A stretch of DNA of 64,000 bases from assembly GCF_048820915.1 (NCBI RefSeq), contig NZ_JBMERR010000017.1, positions 46,826 to 110,825 of the forward strand, given 5' to 3'. A model generated the notes under the pieces. The model was not told the origin of the DNA, searched no databases, and saw nothing but the letters and a program-made list of their open reading frames with translations. The translations under genes were made by a program, and so were the position numbers. The DNA is from Cribrihabitans_A pelagius (GTDB lineage Bacteria > Pseudomonadota > Alphaproteobacteria > Rhodobacterales > Rhodobacteraceae). Each line of letters opens with the position of its first letter. Within the stretch, counting starts at the first letter, position 1. Below are positions 17,977-25,281 of this stretch, in pieces.

Positions 17977-19494
17977 CTATTTCTCCGGCAGTTGCGCCTC
18001 CAGCGCGGCCGAGACCGGCGCCAGTGCCACCCGGCTCGCGCGGTCCTGCAAGCCCCAGATCAGCAGCGCCGAAACCGTGCCGGGTTTCAACCGGCCCAGC
18101 ATCATCACCGCCCCCTCCTGCCCGGCCCGGAAGGCCGCTTGATCCAGGAAGCGGCGGATCGCGCGCGGATCCTGGCCCGCGCCGTCGAAATCGCGGAACA
18201 CCACGCCCGCGGGCACGCCGTCGCGCAACGCCAGCTTCTGCACGGTGTTGAGCCCGCTGTTCTGGGTCAGCAGCCCGTAGCCCGCCGAGGCGGCATACGC
18301 CGCCACCTGGTCGGCCAGCGGCCGGTTGCCCTGGATGCCGGTCTCCACCCCTTCCAGGATCGCTACGGCTTCGGGCAGGCGGGCGCGCCAGACCTCCAGC
18401 GCAACCTCCGCATCCTGCGGTGCGGCGCTGCGCGGCAGATCGGCGAGCATCAGGACCTCAAAGCCCGCCGCCCGGTGCATCGCCATCTTCTGCGCTGCCT
18501 GCGGGTCATCGGGATCGATCGCAATGCTCAAGGGATAGGGAAAATCCGCCAGCGCCTCCGCCCCCAGCGAGCCCGGCGTGTCGATCAGCACGATCGACAT
18601 CAGCGGATGTCCTTGCGGATTGGCAAAGGGTTCGGAGAAATCGGCAAAGGGCGCCGTACTGGCCTCTGCCTGAGCGATCTTTCGTTCGGTCAGCGGCACC
18701 ACGGGCGTGCCAATGTGCGCCGCCTCCGCAGCCCCGGACGCGGCGCCGTTCTGCGCGACCTTGGTGTCCGCCGCCTCCGGGTCCGCGTCAGGGGATGGCT
18801 CTGCGGCCTCGGGCAGGGCAGTCACCACGGGCAAGCGCGTGGCTTCCGGCGCGCTCCCGATTTGCGGCGCCAGGCGGTTGGCCGGGCCAATGGTGCCAAG
18901 GGGCGCCTCCGGACCCGCGCCGATGGCGGGCGCCTCAGCCGCGCCGCCTGCCTCGGCCGCGACTTCGGCCGCGGGCCGGGGAGCTTCCATGCTGCCTGGA
19001 GTGCCGCCGGTCTGGCCCGGGACTTGCTGCGCAGGAAACCGCGGCGCGACGGTCACCACGATTGGACCGCTGTCCGCCTGCGGCGCGGCAAGGCTTTCCG
19101 GCGTCACCGCCTCCGGACCGGCTGCTCCGGCGGCTGGTTGCGGGCCGGGCTCTGGCTCCGCCGCGGGAGAGTCCGCGCGGGCAGAGGGCCTGGACGCCGC
19201 GCCCACTTCCGGCTTTTGCGCAGGCGTGGTGTCCGCGCCCTCCAGCGCGCTCAGGTCATCGTGTGCCGCACCGCTCTCCGGCACCGTGGGCAGCGCCCCC
19301 GCCAGATCCGCATCCCGGCCCGGCGCATCTCCGGGCAGGCTGCCCGCGTCTTCCGCCGCCGGCGCGGGCGCGGCAGGCGGAGTCTCGGAGACCTGCCGAA
19401 CGGTTTCCGGCAACGGCACCGACAGCGACCACATCGCCAGCCCGCCCGCGGCCAGAACAGCCCCGACACTCACGCCGCCCAGAAAATCCCGCAT
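17977..19494 (-). CDS. Divergent polysaccharide deacetylase family protein (YibQ-like)
   Basis: A 505-residue exported or membrane-anchored protein. Residues about 7-28 (VSVGAVLAAGGLAMWSLSVPL) form an N-terminal membrane segment. A Pro/Ala/Glu-rich, low-complexity linker of more than 200 residues follows. The C-terminal domain matches the divergent polysaccharide deacetylase family (DUF610/YibQ): MSIVLIDTPGSLG, DFPYPLSIAIDPDDPQA, AGFEVLMLADLPR and GYGLLTQNSGLNTVQKLA. This family is widespread but biochemically uncharacterised and sometimes linked to the cell envelope. The start at 19494 (MRDFLGG) was chosen because it places the membrane helix at the N-terminus. The gene splits trpE from trpG on the opposite strand. 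Confidence 0.83.
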   Translation of the reverse strand: MRDFLGGVSVGAVLAAGGLAMWSLSVPLPETVRQVSETPPAAPAPAAEDAGSLPGDAPGRDADLAGALPTVPESGAAHDDLSALEGADTTPAQKPEVGAASRPSARADSPAAEPEPGPQPAAGAAGPEAVTPESLAAPQADSGPIVVTVAPRFPAQQVPGQTGGTPGSMEAPRPAAEVAAEAGGAAEAPAIGAGPEAPLGTIGPANRLAPQIGSAPEATRLPVVTALPEAAEPSPDADPEAADTKVAQNGAASGAAEAAHIGTPVVPLTERKIAQAEASTAPFADFSEPFANPQGHPLMSIVLIDTPGSLGAEALADFPYPLSIAIDPDDPQAAQKMAMHRAAGFEVLMLADLPRSAAPQDAEVALEVWRARLPEAVAILEGVETGIQGNRPLADQVAAYAASAGYGLLTQNSGLNTVQKLALRDGVPAGVVFRDFDGAGQDPRAIRRFLDQAAFRAGQEGAVMMLGRLKPGTVSALLIWGLQDRASRVALAPVSAALEAQLPEK

Positions 19495-19702
19495 GCCTGT
19501 TCTGCCTCTCAATCTTTCTTGCCGGCCTTCCCGCCAACCTTCCCGTCCGCCTCTGCACCGGAGGCCGCCAGACTGCCCGCAGCCGCTCCGGTCAAACGCC
19601 CTTCCTGCCCTTGACGCTGCCGCGCTTCCCTGAGCATGTATGTTGCAGCCACTATACTGCGGCGCGGCCCCGGCCCGCCAGCCCTTAAAAGAGCCCGCCA
19701 AG

Positions 19703-20284
19703 ATGCTGCTGCTGATCGACAACTACGATTCCTTCACCTACAACCTCGTGCATTACCTGGGCGAGCTGGGCGCGGAAATGGAAGTGCGCCGCAACGATGC
19801 AATCGACGTGCAGGAATCGATGGCGATGAAGCCCGCAGGCATCCTGCTGTCGCCCGGCCCGTGCGATCCGGATCAGGCGGGTATTTGCCTGGCGCTCACC
19901 GAAGCCGCGGCTGAAACCCGGACCCCGCTCTTGGGCGTCTGCCTCGGCCATCAGACCATCGGTCAGGCCTTCGGCGGCAAGGTGGTGCGCTGCCACGAGA
20001 TCGTGCATGGCAAAATGGGCCAAATGCATCATAGGAACACTGGCGTATTCAAAGGTTTGCCGTCGCCTTTTGAAGCAACCCGCTACCATTCGCTGGTGGT
20101 GGAGCGCGAGAGCCTTCCGGAGTGCCTGGAAATCACCGCCGAGCTGGAAGACGGCACTATCATGGGGCTGCAGCACAAGGAGCTGCCGATCCACGGGGTG
20201 CAGTTCCACCCGGAGTCCATCGCCTCCGAGCACGGCCACGCGCTTTTGAAGAATTTCCTCGACAACATGAAGGTGCCCGCATGA
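19703..20284 (+). CDS. trpG: Anthranilate synthase component II (glutamine amidotransferase)
   Basis: Supplies ammonia from glutamine to TrpE. The 193-residue class I amidotransferase starts MLLLIDNYDSFTYNLVHYLG. The catalytic triad is intact: Cys80 (LLGVCLGHQ), His169 and Glu171 (VQFHPES). It overlaps trpD by four bases (ATGA), so translation is probably coupled. The upstream region contains the deacetylase-like gene's 5' end on the other strand, so trpG likely has its own promoter near 19500-19690. Confidence 0.97.
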   Translation: MLLLIDNYDSFTYNLVHYLGELGAEMEVRRNDAIDVQESMAMKPAGILLSPGPCDPDQAGICLALTEAAAETRTPLLGVCLGHQTIGQAFGGKVVRCHEIVHGKMGQMHHRNTGVFKGLPSPFEATRYHSLVVERESLPECLEITAELEDGTIMGLQHKELPIHGVQFHPESIASEHGHALLKNFLDNMKVPA

Positions 20285-21300
20285 GCGAACGCCTGAAACC
20301 GCTGATCGGCGCCGCGGCCGAGCGGCCGCTGACCCGTTCCGAGGCGGAAATGGCCTTTACCCTGCTGTTCGAAGGCGAGGCCACGCCGAGCCAGATCGGC
20401 GGGCTCCTGATGGCGCTGCGCACCCGCGGCGAGACGGTGGACGAATACGCCGCTGCCGCCTCGGTGATGCGCGCCAAATGCAACGCCGTGAAGGCCCCGG
20501 ATGGCGCGATGGACATCGTCGGCACCGGCGGTGACGGCAAGAACACGCTGAACATCTCCACCGCCACCGCCTTTGTCACCGCGGGCGCGGGCGTGGTCGT
20601 CGCCAAACACGGCAACCGCAATCTCAGCTCCAAATCCGGCACCGCCGATCTGCAATCGCAGATGGGGATCAACGTCATGGTCGGCCCGGAAATCGTTGAA
20701 AAGGCAATCAATGAAGCCGGGATCGGATTCATGATGGCGCCCATGCACCATCCTGCCACCCGCCATGTGATGCCGACCCGGACCGAGCTTGGCACCCGCA
20801 CCATCTTCAACATTCTCGGGCCCCTCACCAATCCTGCCGGCGTCAAGCGCCAGCTGACGGGCGCCTTCAGCCGTGACCTGATCCGGCCAATGGCGGAAAC
20901 CCTGCGGACACTCGGCTCGGAACGGGCCTGGCTGGTGCATGGGTCCGACGGCACCGACGAGATGACGATCACCGGCGCCACCTGGGTTTCGGCGCTGGAG
21001 GAAGACGGCACGCTTCGCGAGCTGGAGATCCGCCCGGAGGACGCGGGCCTGCGAGCCCATCCTTTCGAGGCCATCGTCGGCGGCACGCCAGAGGAAAACG
21101 CCGCCGCCTTCCGCGCGCTGCTGGATGGAGCCGCGTCGGCTTATCGCGATGCGGTGCTGTTGAATACGGCCGCCGCGCTGCTGGTTGCGGGCCAGGCCGG
21201 CAGCCTCCCTGAAGGCGCCGAGATGGCGGCCCAGTCGATCGACAGCGGTGCCGCCAAAGCCAAGGTCGCGGCGCTGGCCCGGATCACCTCCGCGGCATGA
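20281..21300 (+). CDS. trpD: Anthranilate phosphoribosyltransferase
   Basis: Transfers the phosphoribosyl group of PRPP to anthranilate. The 339-residue protein is of normal size, with the PRPP motif GTGGDGKNTLNIST (residues 81-94), KHGNRNLSSKSGTADL and NILGPLTNPA. The ATG overlaps the trpG stop (ATGA), and the trpD stop overlaps the ung start in the same way. Confidence 0.97.
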   Translation: MSERLKPLIGAAAERPLTRSEAEMAFTLLFEGEATPSQIGGLLMALRTRGETVDEYAAAASVMRAKCNAVKAPDGAMDIVGTGGDGKNTLNISTATAFVTAGAGVVVAKHGNRNLSSKSGTADLQSQMGINVMVGPEIVEKAINEAGIGFMMAPMHHPATRHVMPTRTELGTRTIFNILGPLTNPAGVKRQLTGAFSRDLIRPMAETLRTLGSERAWLVHGSDGTDEMTITGATWVSALEEDGTLRELEIRPEDAGLRAHPFEAIVGGTPEENAAAFRALLDGAASAYRDAVLLNTAAALLVAGQAGSLPEGAEMAAQSIDSGAAKAKVAALARITSAA

Positions 21301-21950
21301 CGGATCTGCCCCCGGGGCTGGGCGGCTGGTCCCGCCTGCCCTTTTTCACCACCCATTGGCCCGCCATCGCCGCCGCGCTGGAAGCGGAAGAACGCACCGT
21401 AGTGCCGCCCGAGGCGCATCGTTTCGCCGCGCTGCAACTGACCCCGCCGGAGACCACACGGCTGGTGATCCTCGGCCAGGACCCCTATCCGACACCCGGC
21501 CATGCCCATGGGCTGGCGTTCTCGGCCGAGCCGGACGTGCGCCCGCTGCCGCGCTCCTTGTCCAACATATTCAAGGAGCTCGAGGATGATCTAGGCATCC
21601 GCCGCGCCACTGGCGACCTGCGCGGATGGGCCCGCCAGGGCGTGCTGCTCCTCAACACTTCCCTCACCGCCCCGGCCGGGGCTGCCAATGGCCACAAGCA
21701 TCTCGGCTGGCACCATCTGGCGCATCAGGTGCTGGAAGCGACCTCTGCCTGCCCCACCGCTTACATTCTCTGGGGCAATGCAGCGCAGAGGCTTGAATCC
21801 CATATCAAACCGGGCGAACACTTGGTCCTGAAGAGCGCCCATCCCTCGCCGCTCTCGGCGCGGCGCGGCTTCTTCGGGTCAAAGCCATTTTCGCAAGTGA
21901 ATAATTGGCTCGCCGCACGCGGCGGCGCCGAGATAGACTGGAACGCATGA
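21297..21950 (+). CDS. ung: Uracil-DNA glycosylase, family 1
   Basis: Removes uracil from DNA as the first step of base-excision repair. The 217-residue protein carries the family 1 motifs GQDPYP with catalytic Asp62 (water activation) and HPSPLSARRGFFGSKPFS with His182, plus LLLNTSLTA. It sits inside the trp operon: its start overlaps the trpD stop by four bases and an in-frame ATG of trpC overlaps its own stop. The usual trp operon has trpC directly after trpD, so this is an insertion of a repair gene into the biosynthetic unit. Codon use and GC look like the neighbours. Confidence 0.95.
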   Translation: MTDLPPGLGGWSRLPFFTTHWPAIAAALEAEERTVVPPEAHRFAALQLTPPETTRLVILGQDPYPTPGHAHGLAFSAEPDVRPLPRSLSNIFKELEDDLGIRRATGDLRGWARQGVLLLNTSLTAPAGAANGHKHLGWHHLAHQVLEATSACPTAYILWGNAAQRLESHIKPGEHLVLKSAHPSPLSARRGFFGSKPFSQVNNWLAARGGAEIDWNA

Positions 21951-21964
21951 ACGGAGCCGCTGCT

Positions 21965-22777
21965 ATGACGGAAAACGTGCTCGACAAGATCAAAGCCTAC
22001 AAGCTCGAGGAAGTGGCCGCAGACAAGGCTGCCAAGCCGATCGGGGAATTGGAGGCCGAAGCCCAGAACGCACCGCCCGTGCGCGGCTTTGCCAAGGCTT
22101 TGATGCAGGCCAGCCGCGATGGCTACGGGCTGATCGCAGAGGTCAAGAAAGCCAGCCCCTCTAAGGGGCTGATCCGCGCCGATTTCAACCCGGCGGAGCT
22201 TGCCAAGGCATATGAAAGCGGCGGTGCTGCCTGCCTCTCGGTGCTGACCGACACGCCCAGTTTCCAGGGCGCCAAGGAGTATCTTGTGGAGGCGCGCGAA
22301 GCCTGCAGCCTGCCGGTGCTGCGCAAGGATTTTATGTATGACCCCTACCAGGTCGCCGAAGCCCGCGCGCTTGGCGCCGACTGCATCCTGATCATCCTCG
22401 CCTCGGTCTCGGACGAACAGGCGGCGGAGCTGGAGCAGTCCGCCTTCGATTGGGGTATGGACGTGCTGCTGGAAGTGCATGACGAGGCCGAGCTGGAACG
22501 CGCCTGCGCCCTGAAATCGCCGCTGATGGGCATCAACAACCGCAACCTCAAGACCTTCGAGACCACGCTGGACACCACCCGCACCCTGTCCCGCCTGGTG
22601 CCCGCGGACCGCACCATTGTCTGCGAAAGCGGCCTGTCGCGCCCCGAAGATCTGGCCGACATGGCGCGTTACGGCGCCCGCAGCTTCCTGATCGGCGAAA
22701 GCCTGATGCGGCAGGAGGACGTGGCCGCCGCCACCCGCGCGCTGCTGGCGAGCCCCCTGACCCCCGGTGCAATGTAG
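21965..22777 (+). CDS. trpC: Indole-3-glycerol-phosphate synthase
   Basis: Closes the indole ring of the tryptophan pathway. The 270-residue TIM-barrel protein contains LIAEVKKASPSKGLIRADFNP (catalytic Lys region), VLRKDFMYDPYQV, LMGINNRNLKTFE and VCESGLSRPEDL. The ATG at 21965 follows GGAG at a good distance. An in-frame ATG at 21947 (MNGAAAM), overlapping the ung stop, is an alternative. It is followed 12 bases later by moaC. Confidence 0.96.
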   Translation: MTENVLDKIKAYKLEEVAADKAAKPIGELEAEAQNAPPVRGFAKALMQASRDGYGLIAEVKKASPSKGLIRADFNPAELAKAYESGGAACLSVLTDTPSFQGAKEYLVEAREACSLPVLRKDFMYDPYQVAEARALGADCILIILASVSDEQAAELEQSAFDWGMDVLLEVHDEAELERACALKSPLMGINNRNLKTFETTLDTTRTLSRLVPADRTIVCESGLSRPEDLADMARYGARSFLIGESLMRQEDVAAATRALLASPLTPGAM

Positions 22778-22789
22778 GGAGAACCCGCG

Positions 22790-23260
22790 ATGAGCCTTAC
22801 CCATTTCGACGCCAAGGGCGATGCCCATATGGTCGATGTTTCGGACAAGCCGGTCACCGCCCGGATTGCGACCGCCGAGGGACACATCAGCATGGCGCCG
22901 GAAACCTTTGAAATCATTTCAGAAGGCCGCGCCAAGAAGGGTGATGTTCTGGCCGTGGCGCGGCTTGCGGGCATCATGGGCGCGAAGAAGACGCCCGAGC
23001 TGATCCCGCTCTGCCACCCTCTGCCGGTCACCAAGGTCGCCGTCGAGCTGACGCTGGATCCCGGCCTGCCCGGCATCCGCATCGAAGCCACGGTCAAGAC
23101 CACCGGCCAGACCGGTGTCGAGATGGAAGCGCTCACCGCGGTCTCCACCGCCGCGCTCACCGTTTATGACATGGCCAAGGCGGCCGACAAGGCGATGCAG
23201 ATCGGCGGCATCCGCGTCATTCTGAAGGACGGCGGAAAATCAGGACGTTACGAGGCCTAG
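22790..23260 (+). CDS. moaC: Cyclic pyranopterin monophosphate synthase
   Basis: Second enzyme of molybdopterin synthesis, converting the MoaA product to cyclic pyranopterin monophosphate. The 156-residue length is normal. Diagnostic segments: KTPELIPLCHPLPVTKV (active-site CHP), TGVEMEALTAVSTAALTVYD and DMAKAADKAM. An AGGGAGAA ribosome site precedes the ATG. The stop TAG is followed immediately by the moeA ATG. Confidence 0.97.
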   Translation: MSLTHFDAKGDAHMVDVSDKPVTARIATAEGHISMAPETFEIISEGRAKKGDVLAVARLAGIMGAKKTPELIPLCHPLPVTKVAVELTLDPGLPGIRIEATVKTTGQTGVEMEALTAVSTAALTVYDMAKAADKAMQIGGIRVILKDGGKSGRYEA

Positions 23261-24430
23261 ATGATCTCCGTCAGCGACGCCCTCAGCCAGCTTCTCTCCC
23301 TGGTCTCCCGGCTGGAGAGCGAAGACATTCCCCTGGAGGAAGCCGCGGGCCGGGCGCTGGCCCGCGATGTGCAGGCGACCCGCGACCAGCCGCCCTTCGC
23401 GTCCTCCGCGATGGACGGCTATGCCGTGCGGGCAGACGAAGCCGAGCAGCACGCGATGTTCAAGGTGATCGGCGAGGCGGCGGCGGGACATGGCTTTGCG
23501 GGCCACGTCGGCGCGGGCCAGGCCGTGCGCATCTTCACCGGAGCCCCGGTGCCGGAGGGGGCGGGCCAGGTGGTGATCCAGGAGGATGTGACCCGCAGCG
23601 GCGGTCTCATCACCCTCACCAACCCGCCCGGCCCCGGCACCCACATCCGCCCGCGCGGCGGAGATTTCTCCGCAGGCGATACCGTCCCGGCGCCGCGGCG
23701 GCTAACGCCCGCGGATATTGCCCTGCTGGCCGCCATGAACATCGCCAGCGTCCCGGTGACCCGCCGTCCCGAGGTCGCACTGATCTCCACCGGGGACGAG
23801 CTGGTGATGCCGGGCGGCAACCCCGGACCGGACCAGATCATCGCCTCCAACACCTTCGGTCTCAAGACCCTGCTCGCGGACCTCGGCGCCCGCGCCCGCA
23901 TCCTGCCGATTGCCCGCGACACCGAACCCGCGCTGCGCGCCGCCTTTGCGCTGGCCGAGGGTGCGGATCTAGTGGTGACCATCGGCGGCGCCTCGGTCGG
24001 CGATCACGATCTGGTCGGCAAGGTGGCGCAGGACATCGGCATGGAGCGGTCGTTCTACAAGGTCGCCATGCGCCCGGGCAAACCTTTGATGGCGGGCCGC
24101 CTCTCGGGCGCAGCGATGGTGGGGCTGCCGGGCAATCCGGTCTCCGCCATGGTCTGCGGCCATATCTTCCTCGCGCCGATGATCCGCACCATGCTCGGCC
24201 TGCCCGCCGTGGAGGCGCCGCTGACAGCCCCGCTCGCGGCGCCGCTTGGCCCCAACGGCCCGCGCGCGCATTACATGCGGGCGAAGCTGGACGCGGACGG
24301 GCTGACTGCCTTCGATAATCAGGATAGTTCGCTGCTGACGGTGCTGGCGGCCGCGCAGGCGCTGCTGATCCGGCCGCCAAACGACGGGCCGCGTCAGACA
24401 GGTGAACCGATGCAATACATCCCGCTGTGA
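23261..24430 (+). CDS. moeA: Molybdopterin molybdenumtransferase
   Basis: Inserts molybdate into adenylated molybdopterin to complete the molybdenum cofactor. The 389-residue protein shows the MoeA domains: FASSAMDGYAVRADE near residue 45, IFTGAPVPEGAGQVVIQED, the MPT-binding segment ALISTGDELVMPGG, VVTIGGASVGDHDLV, and VGLPGNPVSAMVCGHIF. It is directly adjacent to moaC, so the two form a cofactor module attached to the trp operon. A copy of the intergenic repeat follows. Confidence 0.96.
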   Translation: MISVSDALSQLLSLVSRLESEDIPLEEAAGRALARDVQATRDQPPFASSAMDGYAVRADEAEQHAMFKVIGEAAAGHGFAGHVGAGQAVRIFTGAPVPEGAGQVVIQEDVTRSGGLITLTNPPGPGTHIRPRGGDFSAGDTVPAPRRLTPADIALLAAMNIASVPVTRRPEVALISTGDELVMPGGNPGPDQIIASNTFGLKTLLADLGARARILPIARDTEPALRAAFALAEGADLVVTIGGASVGDHDLVGKVAQDIGMERSFYKVAMRPGKPLMAGRLSGAAMVGLPGNPVSAMVCGHIFLAPMIRTMLGLPAVEAPLTAPLAAPLGPNGPRAHYMRAKLDADGLTAFDNQDSSLLTVLAAAQALLIRPPNDGPRQTGEPMQYIPL

Positions 24431-24435
24431 AGCCC

Positions 24436-24490
24436 CTTCACCTTTGCAGAAATACTCGCGCCGCAGGCACGCGCCGGCGGCGCGTTGCGC
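24436..24490. repeat. Dispersed intergenic repeat, copy B (diverged)
   Basis: CTTCACCTTTGCAGAAATACTCGC followed by GCCGCAGGCACG and an inverted repeat GCGCCG/CGGCGC. It aligns with copy A at 17893 (AAATAC, then CGCCG-AGGCACG, then a G/C hairpin) but is more diverged. It lies between moeA and the lexA promoter and may end the trp-moa transcript. Confidence 0.45.
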
Positions 24491-24516
24491 CTTCTCCACA
24501 ACTACGAGCCGACCTG

Positions 24517-24545
24517 TTGACACAAAACGGGAACATGCGTAGAAC
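24517..24545 (+). promoter_or_regulatory. lexA promoter with overlapping SOS box
   Basis: A consensus -35 TTGACA (24517-24522), a 17-base spacer and a -10-like TAGAAC (24540-24545). The alphaproteobacterial SOS box GAAC-ATGCGTA-GAAC (24531-24545) covers the spacer end and the -10, so LexA binding would block RNA polymerase. The box ends 37 bases before the lexA ATG. Confidence 0.88.
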
Positions 24546-24582
24546 AAAAAGAAACACCTGATAAGGCGCGGAGGCACCGAGA

Positions 24583-25281
24583 ATGCTCACCAAGAAGCAA
24601 CTGGATTTGCTGGAATTCATCCACGGGCGGCTGCAGCGCAACGGGGTGCCGCCCAGCTTTGACGAGATGAAGGTGGCGCTCGACCTCAGGTCGAAATCCG
24701 GCATTCACCGGCTCATCACGGCGCTTGAGGAACGCGGCTTCATCCGCCGCCTCGCCCACCGCGCCCGCGCGATCGAGATCATCCGCCTGCCCGAAAGCCT
24801 CGGTGGCCCGGCAGAGGCGCAGGGCTTCGCGCCCCGGGTGATCGAGGGCGGACAAGGCGCGGCGGCGCCTGCGCCGGCACCCTCGTCCAGCCCTGCCGCG
24901 GTGGAGCTGCCGGTGATGGGCCGCATCGCCGCCGGTGTCCCGATCGAGGCGATCAGCCAGGTCTCGCATCAGGTCGCGGTTCCAGGCGCCATGCTGTCCT
25001 CCAGCGGCCAGCATTATGCGCTGGAAGTGCGCGGCGACTCGATGATCGAGGCGGGTATCAACGACGGCGATATCGTGGTGATCCGCGAAGCCAGCACCGC
25101 CGACAATGGCGACATTGTCGTGGCCCTTGTCGAAGGGCAGGAGGCGACGCTGAAACGCTACCACCGCGAAGGCCGCATGATCGCGCTGGAGGCCGCCAAC
25201 CCGGCCTATGAAACCCGCCGCTACTCGGCTGACAAAGTCGAAGTGCAGGGGCGGCTGGTGGGCCTGATCCGCAGCTACTGA
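24583..25281 (+). CDS. lexA: SOS-response repressor / self-cleaving protease LexA
   Basis: Represses DNA-damage genes and is inactivated by RecA-stimulated self-cleavage. The 232-residue protein has the N-terminal winged helix (MLTKKQLDLLEFI...SGIHRLITALEERGFI), a long Pro/Ala linker, the Ala117-Gly118 cleavage site (GRIAAGVP), catalytic Ser153 (RGDSM) and Lys191 (ATLKRY). A GGAGG ribosome site precedes the ATG. An SOS box overlaps its promoter, so it is autoregulated. The last seven bases overlap the end of the convergent comEC gene. Confidence 0.97.
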   Translation: MLTKKQLDLLEFIHGRLQRNGVPPSFDEMKVALDLRSKSGIHRLITALEERGFIRRLAHRARAIEIIRLPESLGGPAEAQGFAPRVIEGGQGAAAPAPAPSSSPAAVELPVMGRIAAGVPIEAISQVSHQVAVPGAMLSSSGQHYALEVRGDSMIEAGINDGDIVVIREASTADNGDIVVALVEGQEATLKRYHREGRMIALEAANPAYETRRYSADKVEVQGRLVGLIRSY

